From contig WJYM01000002.1 in NCBI GenBank assembly GCA_009668205.1, forward strand, positions 1 to 64,000: a stretch of DNA of 64,000 nt. Reading direction: 5' to 3'. Below, piece after piece: positions 42,530 to 51,221 of the stretch. Every line of letters begins with the position of its first letter. The first letter of the stretch is position 1. The notes below the pieces were generated by a model that saw nothing but the letters and a program-made list of their open reading frames with translations, had not been told where the DNA came from and did no database searches. A program made the position numbers and the translations under genes. The stretch comes from Enterobacteriaceae bacterium RIT691 (GTDB taxonomy: Bacteria > Pseudomonadota > Gammaproteobacteria > Enterobacterales > Enterobacteriaceae).

Positions 42530-42551
42530 AAGTTGCATAAATAATACTCTT
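42530..42551 (-). promoter_or_regulatory. possible NsrR site upstream of ygbA
   Basis: The segment reads AAGTTGCATAAATAATACTCTT on the plus strand, which resembles the NsrR palindrome AAGATGCAT-N5-ATGCATCTT with several mismatches. It is 20 bases before the proposed GTG start. The family's known NsrR control supports it. Confidence 0.45.
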
Positions 42552-42711
42552 TACCACTGAGAGACACCATGCCTGCTTTTCAGTCCAAAAAGAGAGCACT
42601 TTTTGGCTGACTAAAAATTGAGCGATGTATATTATTTGCGCACCTTTCCGGGAGGAGTCCGGTCATTTTGTCGTAAGGATGTATTCGCTCTTTTTGTAGA
42701 ACTTTACTTTT

Positions 42712-43233
42712 ATGCTTTTGAAAAAAACTTTGCCTGCAGTGATTCTGTTTACCACCACCTTGATTGCTGGCCACGCTTGCGCTTTCAATTTACCGTCGAA
42801 CTTAACCACGCTGAAAGGCCACAGCCTGACTCATCAGCTGTCAACGCCACCGTCAGAAACGCTTAAAACAAAAATACTGGCTGAATATTCGCAATGGAAA
42901 GGCACCCGTTACCATTTTGGCGGTCACTCACACCACGGCATCGACTGCTCTGCGTTGATGCAGGAAATTTTTCAGGGGTCCATCAGCATGAATCTGCCCC
43001 GCACGACCGGTGAACAGATGCATAACGGCTACCGTATCGGCAAAGGGGAATTAAAACCCGGCGACCTGGTGTTCTTTAAAACCTCAACAAGAACCCGCCA
43101 TGTGGGTGTGTATGTGGGGAACAACGAGTTTATCCATGCCTCTAAAATCAAAGGGGTCACCGTGTCTAATCTGGATAACGAATACTGGCATGCGCATTAC
43201 GAAACGGCTCGCCGTATCACCGCCAACGCCTGA
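42712..43233 (+). CDS. NlpC/P60 cell-wall endopeptidase (MepS/Spr-like)
   Basis: This is an exported peptidoglycan endopeptidase. The 173-residue protein has a signal peptide (about 1-24, ending CAF) and an NlpC/P60 catalytic domain from residue 52, with the triad Cys79 (GIDCSALM), His130 (TRHVGVYV) and His142 (FIHAS). There is no lipobox at the signal end in the usual place. It stands alone between ygbA and the LysR gene. Specific name is left open. Confidence 0.9.
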   Translation: MLLKKTLPAVILFTTTLIAGHACAFNLPSNLTTLKGHSLTHQLSTPPSETLKTKILAEYSQWKGTRYHFGGHSHHGIDCSALMQEIFQGSISMNLPRTTGEQMHNGYRIGKGELKPGDLVFFKTSTRTRHVGVYVGNNEFIHASKIKGVTVSNLDNEYWHAHYETARRITANA

Positions 43234-43266
43234 TCCTTGCAAAACGTCTCGCTCAATGAGAGGTTT

Positions 43267-44142
43267 TTAGTTAAAAAGCCGCAGCACTTCCTTCAGTCCT
43301 TTATTGACGACTTTATCTGCCCGCATGACCAGAGCCAGCTGACGGTGAAGTGCGGGCTGTAAAGAACACACCCGTAATCCCCGACGATCCTCTGGCATCT
43401 CGACGGCCATTCTCGGGACGATGCTAAAACCCGCGCCTGAACACACTAAGCGCTTAATGGCTTCGATACTTCCAGACTCCATCACCGGAGACACTGTCAA
43501 CCCCTGACGGGAAAACCAGCTGTCGATTAATAACCGTGTTCCGCTTCCGGATTCGAAAGCGATAAAAGCACGGGTATGCAGCCCCTCAGGTGTTAACGCC
43601 GGGAAAGTATTGGCCTGCGCTTCATTGATAATAAAAACAAACTCCTCTTCCCTGTAGTGGCTGACAATCAACGGGCTTTGCCCAATGGGTAACGTCACCA
43701 GTCCAAGATCCAGCCGGTTCTCTTCCACTGCCCGGACAATCTCCAGCGTATTCCCGGTGGTCACCCCAACCTGCAACAGCGGCCAATCGCTGCGTAATGT
43801 CTGCAGTAACGGAGGGAGCAGATGGATACAGGCTGTCGCGCCCGTGCCAATACGGACAGTGCCAGTGACAGCGTCGGACACGGCATTCACGGCTGCGCGG
43901 GCATCCTCTACCGCCTGCGTAATACTTTTTTCATGCGCCAGCAGCGCCAGCCCGGCGGCCGTTGGGCTGATTCCCCGCCCGGTACGCTCAACCAGTCTGG
44001 TCTGGAAGAATTGTTCCAACTGCTTTACCTGCAGGCTCACCGCAGGCTGGGACAAATTCAGGGCATCGGCAGCAGCCGAGAAACTGCCTCGCCTGACAAC
44101 CCATCGGAACGTGGCAAGGTGATTCAGACTGAGGTGGTTCAT
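43267..44142 (-). CDS. LysR-family transcriptional regulator
   Basis: This is a LysR-type regulator with an N-terminal HTH (GSFSAAADALNLSQPAVSLQVKQLE, about residues 18-42) and a two-lobed effector domain. I use ATG 44142 (291 residues). The frame extends to 44259, but this would overlap the divergent MFS gene. It is divergent from that transporter, its likely target. The ligand is unknown. Confidence 0.9.
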   Translation of the reverse strand: MNHLSLNHLATFRWVVRRGSFSAAADALNLSQPAVSLQVKQLEQFFQTRLVERTGRGISPTAAGLALLAHEKSITQAVEDARAAVNAVSDAVTGTVRIGTGATACIHLLPPLLQTLRSDWPLLQVGVTTGNTLEIVRAVEENRLDLGLVTLPIGQSPLIVSHYREEEFVFIINEAQANTFPALTPEGLHTRAFIAFESGSGTRLLIDSWFSRQGLTVSPVMESGSIEAIKRLVCSGAGFSIVPRMAVEMPEDRRGLRVCSLQPALHRQLALVMRADKVVNKGLKEVLRLFN

Positions 44143-44241
44143 CTCAAGGTTTTTCTCATACGTGGCATCAGGATTGGCGTCTGCCTTCCTGAACATCAGG
44201 GGCCTATGCTGGTGTCTTTGTAATAACATTGAGAAAAGAGA

Positions 44242-45435
44242 ATGACCAGTGAAATGCATTCCCCGCCCCGCCGGGTCGCACTAGGCTGCGGTATCAGCCA
44301 GCTTATCAATTGGGGGATCTCGTTCTACATGCCGGGTACCTTTGCCGGTGCCATTTCCACACAAAACGGCTGGTCTGAGACCCTGATTTATGGCGGACTT
44401 ACGCTTGCCATGCTGATGATGGCGGCCCTGTCACCTTTCACGGCTGCCTTGTTAACCCGTTTTGGGGGGCAACGAATCGTTGTGACAGGGACCCTTTTGC
44501 TTGTCTGCGGCTGCCTGGTTATGGCTCAGGCTAGCTCAGAAAGCCTGTGGCTGAGCGCATGGGTATTGATGGGAATCGGGATGAGGCTGTCGCTCTACGA
44601 TGCCGTTTTTGCGGCACTGGTTGGGATTTACGGCCTCTCGGCCAGACCTACTATCTCGCAGATAACGCTGTTGGGCGGCTTCGCTTCTGTGCTGTTTTGG
44701 CCATTCGGTGGATCCCTGCTGCAGCTCATGAGCTGGCACAACGCTGTGCTGGTATATGCCGCCTGTGGCCTGCTTAGCGCCTTAGCGCTGTGCGTCATTC
44801 CCAATAAGAAAGGCCAGCGAACGACACAAAATAAGCGTGCCAGGATCCCCTCACATGAAAGACCACTGGCCATCCTTTATGCTGCGTTTGTCGCACTGAT
44901 GACCTTTGTTTCGAACGGAACGTCGACGCATTTGCCGCAGCTACTGGCAAGCTATGGACTTCCTGTCACGGTAGGCATGCTCTGGGGATTAGGGCAGACA
45001 GGCTCACGAGGGCTGGAGATATTTTCCGGTTCCCGTCTTACCCCGGTCACGCTCGCCCTTTGCGTCTCCCTGTTGATCCCCTTCTGCTTTTTACTGGCGC
45101 TCTGTGGGATCTTCAGTCCGCTGACACTTATCGGATTTGTGCTGGGCTACGGTGCCGTGAATGGTTTGATGACCATCGTAAAAGCCACCCTCCCGCTCCA
45201 GCTTTTCGACAGGCAACAGTACGCAGAGCGGACCGGCCTACTGCTTCTGCCTGCCCAGCTGCTGGCAGCCGCTTCCCCCTACAGCTGGGCCTGGCTAAAC
45301 AACCATATTGGGGGACAAAATACCCTTTGGCTTTCACTGAGTCTCGGCCTGTTAATCGCACTCCTGGCGTTCATGATGAACCGGCAACTCCGCCTCCTGA
45401 CAAACAATGTCGAGCCGCAATCCAGTTATCCTTGA
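44242..45435 (+). CDS. MFS transporter
   Basis: The 397-residue protein has 12 predicted membrane segments with an MFS-like loop after helix 2-3 (RFGGQRIVVTG). It is closest in feel to the OFA/oxalate-formate type of YbfB-like carriers, but I cannot name a substrate. It starts 99 bases from the divergent LysR gene, typical of a regulator-transporter pair. Confidence 0.88.
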   Translation: MTSEMHSPPRRVALGCGISQLINWGISFYMPGTFAGAISTQNGWSETLIYGGLTLAMLMMAALSPFTAALLTRFGGQRIVVTGTLLLVCGCLVMAQASSESLWLSAWVLMGIGMRLSLYDAVFAALVGIYGLSARPTISQITLLGGFASVLFWPFGGSLLQLMSWHNAVLVYAACGLLSALALCVIPNKKGQRTTQNKRARIPSHERPLAILYAAFVALMTFVSNGTSTHLPQLLASYGLPVTVGMLWGLGQTGSRGLEIFSGSRLTPVTLALCVSLLIPFCFLLALCGIFSPLTLIGFVLGYGAVNGLMTIVKATLPLQLFDRQQYAERTGLLLLPAQLLAAASPYSWAWLNNHIGGQNTLWLSLSLGLLIALLAFMMNRQLRLLTNNVEPQSSYP

Positions 45436-45503
45436 AACGCTGTGAACGTTTCAAAATATTCTCGAGATACTTCGCAATCTGGCACAGTCCCTTACGATTA
45501 TAA

Positions 45504-45519
45504 CTGTATTTTTATACAG
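45504..45519. promoter_or_regulatory. LexA (SOS) box before symE
   Basis: CTGTATTTTTATACAG is a full CTGT-N8-ACAG LexA palindrome. It is 38 bases upstream of the symE ATG and close to a TTATAC -10-like element. symE is a known LexA-repressed gene in E. coli. Confidence 0.9.
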
Positions 45520-45557
45520 TCGTTTTATACTCATTGCAGACGCCAAGGGAGTGAAAA

Positions 45558-45815
45558 ATGATGATTCGCCAAAGTGAAACAGTGAACGAAATTTCGAAAT
45601 CCGCCCGGCGGGCAAAGGTGAGCTATGTCAGAAAGCGTCATGAAGACCCGAAAACAGGACACACAAAGCATTACAGCCGGCACCCTAGTCTGGTGCTGAG
45701 CGGTAACTGGCTGGAAGAGGCCGGATTTGCCACAGGCGTCAGTGTGGTGGTGGCAGTACGTTACGGGCAATTGATCCTGCAGCCTTTGGAAGAAAGCGAC
45801 AACATCCTGACCTGA
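45558..45815 (+). CDS. symE: SOS-induced toxin SymE
   Basis: SymE is an SOS-induced RNA-degrading or nucleoid-condensing toxin that evolved from the AbrB antitoxin fold. The 85-residue protein has a basic N-terminal half (SYVRKRHED) and a C-terminal AbrB-like segment (LSGNWLEEAGFATGVSVVV). The preceding LexA box and short, well-placed AAGGGAG site fit. In E. coli it is silenced by the antisense RNA SymR; an equivalent antisense RNA over the 5' end is likely but not visible by eye. Confidence 0.9.
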   Translation: MMIRQSETVNEISKSARRAKVSYVRKRHEDPKTGHTKHYSRHPSLVLSGNWLEEAGFATGVSVVVAVRYGQLILQPLEESDNILT

Positions 45816-46374
45816 TAAAAGCCACGGTCATTTTTTGTTGAATTTTAACCCCGAAGCCAGCTGCAGTTTTTACTGCGAATTCGTTGCTGTTCATGCGACA
45901 ATAACAGTAACGATTCGCATGATAAATGCCTGAATAGCTTTGTTTTTCAACGAAATGGATATCATAACTCCATGACCACACTTGAGAATTTCGACGCGCA
46001 CACACCGATGATGCATTGGTGTTTCCATACTGTTTTTTAAGGATTTTTTTAGTTATAAACTGAAAAGTTATATTTTAACCTATATATTTATCATCATCTC
46101 ATTTGACCGCATTTCATCATTTAATAGGAGAGATGACCTCCTTCATGTGAGCACTGCTCTGATTTTGGGTCAGGGTCAGATAGCCACGGAAAACAGGTTA
46201 TCTGACCTATTAAAATTTAGAGCATAAATAAAATCCTTATTTTGCTTTAATGATTGCAAGATACATTGCATTCGTAAGCGTCATCCCTGCACTGTCTGGC
46301 GGATCCTGACCACCCCGATGCCAAAGACGTCGGGGTCCATAAAGGCCAGTACTATCTGACCCGCGCTCGCAATT
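45816..46374. other. 559-bp gap after symE with a coding-like remnant
   Basis: This AT-rich gap holds no intact gene. At about 46287-46424 a plus-strand frame without start reads HCLADPDHPDAKDVG and then VHKGQYYLTRAR before a stop. It looks like a fragment of a once longer protein. The same stretch contains an ACCCCGA/TCGGGGT dyad (46312-46318/46330-46336). No family is assigned. Confidence 0.4.
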
Positions 46375-47385
46375 TTATTTCACTTCAACTGGTGTCGGTA
46401 CGGTATAAGAACCATTAATGACTGACTCACCAGGGCGATAAATACGCATTCCCAGATACCAGTTATCCCCAGGCGTCGGGAGCCAGTTTTTCTGCGTACC
46501 ACAGACCTTTTCAGGGCCATAGTAAATAGTGAATTTACCATCTGGATCGAATTTAATGGTCCGGTTATTCAGAATAGAATTCTCATCGTGCAGATATTTA
46601 TCCGCACCATACATCGTGAAGGAGAAGAAACCGCCCTTGTTAAAGTCTGGTTTGCTATAGGTGGCTTTGTAGCATTTATCACCGCTCAGGCCAAAGTCAC
46701 GGTAGAGATAAACAGCATCTTTTGCCGGAAGCAAACCGAGTGCGACAGAGGCGCTCAGACGTAGCATCTTCGGATCAATTTTACCCCGTGCACCGGCTGT
46801 GTCGTTGAAGTTAGGCAATTTCGCTGCCTCGGCCTGATATTGTTTACGTAATGTCATCAGGCTGTCCTTATCCCAGTCAACAGGCGTATAAGACTTAACT
46901 TTGGTGCCTGCAGGCCATTTTACGGATATTTCATCCTGTAACTTATGGACATAGTCAATATCCTGCGGATCGCCAGGATTCACCTGAGTGCGCACCACGA
47001 TCGCCGCAAACTCGGTTTTTGATTTTATCTCAAAAGTACCAGGGCCATAAAAAACCTGATCAGTGAAGTCATCATTCTGCATGATCATTGCTGACTGGTA
47101 GCGACCATCTTTTGATTTTGGCAGCGTTACCGTCGTACCATTCGGAACATAGTAGACACCAAAGGAGTAAATAGTATCACGGTTCATGGTCACTGCAGGT
47201 TGCTTATCCAGTGGCATCAGTGTGCGGTCATGACGGAATTTATTGCTTCCAACGTCGTTAACAACATTCCGATAAGAAAGGTCAACTTCGGCACGGGCAT
47301 AGTTTTCTGGGGTAACCGTTTGAGCTGCATATGCTGAAGAGCTCATTATCATCGTTGTCATCAGTATGGCATTTACTTTTTTCAT
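46375..47385 (-). CDS. exported DUF1254/DUF1214 protein (compact form, copy 5)
   Basis: This 336-residue protein has a cleavable signal peptide (about 1-20, ending AYA) and the DUF1254/DUF1214 arrangement in short form: an N-terminal half with NRDTIYSFGVY and a C-terminal half with FFSFTMYG, IKFDPDGKFTIYYGP and PGDNWYLGMRIYRP. The family's biochemical role is unknown to me. It is the last gene of the MoxR/Bat-linked locus. It lies 172 bases from copy 4, so it may have its own expression level. Confidence 0.85.
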   Translation of the reverse strand: MKKVNAILMTTMIMSSSAYAAQTVTPENYARAEVDLSYRNVVNDVGSNKFRHDRTLMPLDKQPAVTMNRDTIYSFGVYYVPNGTTVTLPKSKDGRYQSAMIMQNDDFTDQVFYGPGTFEIKSKTEFAAIVVRTQVNPGDPQDIDYVHKLQDEISVKWPAGTKVKSYTPVDWDKDSLMTLRKQYQAEAAKLPNFNDTAGARGKIDPKMLRLSASVALGLLPAKDAVYLYRDFGLSGDKCYKATYSKPDFNKGGFFSFTMYGADKYLHDENSILNNRTIKFDPDGKFTIYYGPEKVCGTQKNWLPTPGDNWYLGMRIYRPGESVINGSYTVPTPVEVK

Positions 47386-47408
47386 TTATTACCTCTTGTA
47401 TAAATTAA

Positions 47409-47426
47409 TAACACGCTTTCGTGTTA
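47409..47426 (-). terminator. hairpin between DUF1254 copies 4 and 5
   Basis: TAACACG-CTTT-CGTGTTA is a perfect 7-bp stem in the 172-bp gap, close to the copy 5 start. On the minus strand it is followed by TTATTAATTTA. It may be an attenuator or an mRNA-end stabiliser; I am not sure. Confidence 0.4.
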
Positions 47427-47557
47427 ATTTAACTGAAGGTTCATGGTGGTCAGTCCATTAATTGTACTGACCTTATTAGATCAAAGTCCCGGCCTTACGA
47501 TCAGGGCTTTGTCAGCTGTGTGAGATATCCCCCGCGATGTATCTCTTGTTGAAACGA

Positions 47558-48664
47558 TCAATGCTGGCTGACAACAGGATGATTTTTTTGCATATCTTTT
47601 GAGTATGTCAGAATATCATCAACCGAGGTTGGCAAATATGCGCGCATTAATGCATTCCAGTTTTTCGTTGTCTGGAAGTTGTTAATCGCATTATCACCGC
47701 AGTTAAAGTGAAGCGTATAGCTGCCATCTTTATTCGGTTTTGCATGATGCGAATTAATCACGAAGTGATCCGTTTTCACCCATCCTTCAGAGTTATACAC
47801 AGTCAGCGACCAGTAACCGTTCTTATCATACTGAACCGGCAGTGGCTTAATCGTCGTTGAACTACACTGTGCATTTTTTGCGCCATCATCAGCCGGTGCA
47901 ACAACCCAATAAAAAGCATGCTTTGCTGGCAATCCACCCCAGCCACCAATATTAACTAACTGATACTGTGGAGTGATGATTTTATCTCCTTTGGAGACAA
48001 ATCCTTTATAGATAACAGCCTCTTTCGGGCCACGGTGAACAATTTCAGCACGCAGTTTATTGAAGGAATCAACATCGTATTTCACGTCACTTTTATAGGG
48101 TTCAGGCGTTCCGCCAAAACTTACTTTCACCATGTCCTGTCGCTTATTCAGCTCTGCTATTCCTTTTTCATCCAGGCTTCTGGGCTGAGTGCGCATGAAG
48201 AGATAAACAAAACGACCGTGTGTTAAGTCCGACTGTTTAACGGTGACGGTTTGCCCTGGATAGACAACGGCAATAGTGAAGTGGTCTTCATCAAAAACAT
48301 GTACACTTTGATACAGGTCATAAGGTGGAACGGTAATCGTAATTCCGCCTTTGGTATCAAAAACACCGTAAGAATAAATAAGGTCAAAGTTAGAACGAAT
48401 GACCGTTTGATTCTTCAGATCAATACCTTTTCTTTCATGACGAAATTTATTGCCGCCAGAAGTCAGTGTCTCCGCAGCAAAATACTTGGCGGTCTCAGCA
48501 CGGATAAGATTATCCATAGTGACTTTGACACCCTTTTTATTTGAAAACGAAGGGTTTGCTGATGTGACCTGACCATCAGTCTGAACGCCAGTATCCATGG
48601 CCAGCACTGAGGCACTTGTCAACAAAGTAGCTGCTATGGCCAAATGTCGTATAACTTTTTTCAT
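47558..48664 (-). CDS. exported DUF1254/DUF1214 protein (divergent compact form, copy 4)
   Basis: This 368-residue protein has a signal peptide (about 1-23, ending LAM) and an N-terminal half with SNFDLIYSYGVFD in place of the NRDTxYSFG motif of copies 3 and 5. It also has a C-terminal DUF1214-like half (YDKNGYWSLTVYN, KDGSYTLHFNCG). It is the most diverged of the five copies and lies 60 bases downstream of copy 3. No catalytic residue is recognised. Confidence 0.8.
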   Translation of the reverse strand: MKKVIRHLAIAATLLTSASVLAMDTGVQTDGQVTSANPSFSNKKGVKVTMDNLIRAETAKYFAAETLTSGGNKFRHERKGIDLKNQTVIRSNFDLIYSYGVFDTKGGITITVPPYDLYQSVHVFDEDHFTIAVVYPGQTVTVKQSDLTHGRFVYLFMRTQPRSLDEKGIAELNKRQDMVKVSFGGTPEPYKSDVKYDVDSFNKLRAEIVHRGPKEAVIYKGFVSKGDKIITPQYQLVNIGGWGGLPAKHAFYWVVAPADDGAKNAQCSSTTIKPLPVQYDKNGYWSLTVYNSEGWVKTDHFVINSHHAKPNKDGSYTLHFNCGDNAINNFQTTKNWNALMRAYLPTSVDDILTYSKDMQKNHPVVSQH

Positions 48665-48724
48665 GATTTTCTCTTCATGTTCAGGAAAGGCTGGGAGTTA
48701 CCAGCCTCTCTATTATTAATATAA

Positions 48725-49807
48725 TTATTTCACTGCTTTAGGTTCAGGAAGCTTGTACTTGTTATTCTGAATATCTTCGTCAGGGAAATAGACTCGCAGC
48801 GCGAGCGTCCAGTTATCTGTTGGCGCAATAAGCAGGTTTTCAGCATCCTTACCACACGTTTCCGGCGTACCGTAATGCATGGTAAATGACTTGCCATCCG
48901 GATTAAGTTTCAGCTCTTTATTAGAAAGGCTGGAACCTTTTTCGGAATGAAGGTAGAGGTCATCCCCATAAATCGTCATGGAATAGAACCCAAGATCGGC
49001 TTTTGCCAGCCCCGGTACAGGATAGGTGGCGGTATAGCAGGTATTTTTAGCGACCTTATAGGTATTGAAGGAGTACCAGGCATCCTTATCAGGGAGCAGG
49101 CCTGTGGCAACCGCCGCACCAATGTTTACATCTTCCTGTGGATAAGCGCCACGTGCTCCCGACGTCTTACTGACTCCCCGTTTATTGGCGATCTCGCGAT
49201 AATGTGTCTGGAGTTTTTTCAGCTCTTCTTTGTTCCAGTCAATCATTTTGAAGGCTTTTGGCGTATAGCCTTCCGGGAAGGTCACATGATATTCATCCTG
49301 AATTTTATGTGCTTTTTTAATGTCTTCCGGATCGTTAGGGTTAACCTGAGTACGGATATTCAGCACAAGAAAATTCGTAGCCTTATCCGGGTCAATTTTG
49401 TAATCTCCAGCACCATAGTAAACATGCTCAGTGGTGTGGTCGTGATCCATAACATGCAGTGAAATATATCGACCGTCGCCTTTCGGTACATGGACGGTTG
49501 CCCCATGCGAAGCATCAATGATGGCGAAGGAGTATAGCGTGTCCCTGTTCATCAACACAGCCGGCTGCTTATCAATTTCCATCGGCATGCGGTGATGATA
49601 GAAAGTGTTCGTCGCCCCATGTTTGACTTCTTCATTCATCGCCATATCCAGCGCAGCGAAAGCATAATTCTCTGGAGTCACACTGACATTTGTTTTGCCC
49701 GGAAGGGTGGTTTCAAACTGACGCACCTGTTCAATAGTCTGAGCGTCAGCAGCCCATACGTTACTGACAAATAGCGCCAATGCACTTATACAGAGTACCT
49801 TTTTCAT
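48725..49807 (-). CDS. exported DUF1254/DUF1214 protein (compact form, copy 3)
   Basis: This 360-residue protein has a signal peptide (about 1-19, ending VWA), then NRDTLYSFAIID, QVNPNDPEDIKKAHKIQDEY and a C-terminal half with GFYSMTIYG, LNPDGKSFTMHYGTP and TDNWTLALRVYFP. It overlaps the batD-like stop as ATGA, so it is translated with the Bat module. This is direct evidence that the DUF1254 proteins belong to the same operon as MoxR/Bat. Confidence 0.85.
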   Translation of the reverse strand: MKKVLCISALALFVSNVWAADAQTIEQVRQFETTLPGKTNVSVTPENYAFAALDMAMNEEVKHGATNTFYHHRMPMEIDKQPAVLMNRDTLYSFAIIDASHGATVHVPKGDGRYISLHVMDHDHTTEHVYYGAGDYKIDPDKATNFLVLNIRTQVNPNDPEDIKKAHKIQDEYHVTFPEGYTPKAFKMIDWNKEELKKLQTHYREIANKRGVSKTSGARGAYPQEDVNIGAAVATGLLPDKDAWYSFNTYKVAKNTCYTATYPVPGLAKADLGFYSMTIYGDDLYLHSEKGSSLSNKELKLNPDGKSFTMHYGTPETCGKDAENLLIAPTDNWTLALRVYFPDEDIQNNKYKLPEPKAVK

Positions 49808-51219
49808 AACATCTCCTGTGTTTGTAGAACTGATGGTGAAGAGGATTGCCTGGAATTCGTGATCACGACTGTTTTATCTACTTCACCGAAAATACCGCCA
49901 TTCAGAGGTGGCAGCGCGCAAGGATGCCAAAATGTAAAGCCCGCTGTTTTCATGGTTGCACGCTGGCGGATAATCCCTCTGATCACTCGAAATCTTCCGG
50001 GATAACGAATATCCGATGCCCCATAAGCCGCATCAGACCACTGAGCCAGGGCTGCATGTTGCGCTTTACCAGTCAGATATTTCAATCTCCAGTACTGGTA
50101 GTGACGCCTGCTTTGGCTGTTTTTTACCCCGACAACCGTAAGGTGTAAGCAAAGCCATAAAAACTGTATTTTGGGTGAGGTTTTGATCCACCGAACGCTG
50201 GCCTGCCCAGCTTTACGCAGTAACTGCCTCATTCGTCGATGAAAAATTACGACTACACCAACGATGGCCACAGCAAAACATATCCAGCGCCATGTTTTGT
50301 CTGGCAATAACGCCAGTTTTTCCATCAACGTCAGTTGGAACGCTGGTTTCACCGTATTCGCCACGGCACTTTTGAGTATTACCCCATCCAGCTTTGACGT
50401 CCGAAATTCCGATGTATCCGTGTCATACCAGCGAATATTTACCGCCTTCAGAGGGATCGTGCCTACGTGTTGCGCTGAGTAGTACCAGTGCTCTGTCCGC
50501 GTACCGCCAATAAATTCATCGTAGTTTATAATGTCGGTCGCTTCCGATTGGTGCTCCGCAACCTGGCTTTCGGGGGGTATCGTTGGGATCAACTTTCCCT
50601 GAATTCCCTGCGCTTCAATCAGAATACGGCGCTCGATGAGTTGCCCGCTTTTCAGCGTTAAACCTTTCAGTGCGTCAGCATCAAGCTCCTGCTCCTGTTT
50701 ATCTCCCGCCAACAAATAAAACGACTGAGTGACTTTCACATCGGTGGCTGGAAGAAATTGTGCGATATCTCCGGCGCCTGGCGGCATAGCGACATCTACC
50801 GATATCGGAGCAAATGCCAGTATTGGTGAGGATTTCTGCTCGGGGTAAACCGTGACAGATGTTTGATTCAGTCTCAACGCCCCTTCAGAAAGCGGCGTCA
50901 GCAGATAGTTTTGTGTTGCCCCGCGTTGCGTAAAACTACCGTGAGAACGTTCAATTGAAGGCGAGAGCATAAACATCGATACAATCGTTGCCCCCGGCAT
51001 ATCCCAATCCGGGAACTGCGGGAACCAGTTTACCTTTTCTGGCATCCAGACGGTGGCGGTCATCTGGACACTCTGTTTCGGTACCAATGTTTTGGGCGGC
51101 GCAATATGCGGATCCCGGACGCTGCTTAAACTGACATTGGCCTGCCAGTCTTCGTTACTGGCACTGACAAATGCGGAAAAAGTACAAAGACAGCTCAGGA
51201 TAATGATTTTTTTCAACAT
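49804..51219 (-). CDS. BatD-like protein
   Basis: BatD proteins are exported, Ig-like-domain proteins anchored in the inner membrane of MoxR/Bat systems. The 471-residue protein has a signal peptide (about 1-20), a long periplasmic region and one membrane helix near 315-333 (WRWICFAVAIVGVVVIF). A basic cytoplasmic tail follows. It lies two bases from the BatB/TPR gene and overlaps DUF1254 copy 3. Function in this system is inferred from gene order. Confidence 0.8.
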   Translation of the reverse strand: MLKKIIILSCLCTFSAFVSASNEDWQANVSLSSVRDPHIAPPKTLVPKQSVQMTATVWMPEKVNWFPQFPDWDMPGATIVSMFMLSPSIERSHGSFTQRGATQNYLLTPLSEGALRLNQTSVTVYPEQKSSPILAFAPISVDVAMPPGAGDIAQFLPATDVKVTQSFYLLAGDKQEQELDADALKGLTLKSGQLIERRILIEAQGIQGKLIPTIPPESQVAEHQSEATDIINYDEFIGGTRTEHWYYSAQHVGTIPLKAVNIRWYDTDTSEFRTSKLDGVILKSAVANTVKPAFQLTLMEKLALLPDKTWRWICFAVAIVGVVVIFHRRMRQLLRKAGQASVRWIKTSPKIQFLWLCLHLTVVGVKNSQSRRHYQYWRLKYLTGKAQHAALAQWSDAAYGASDIRYPGRFRVIRGIIRQRATMKTAGFTFWHPCALPPLNGGIFGEVDKTVVITNSRQSSSPSVLQTQEML

Positions 51220-51221
51220 CG

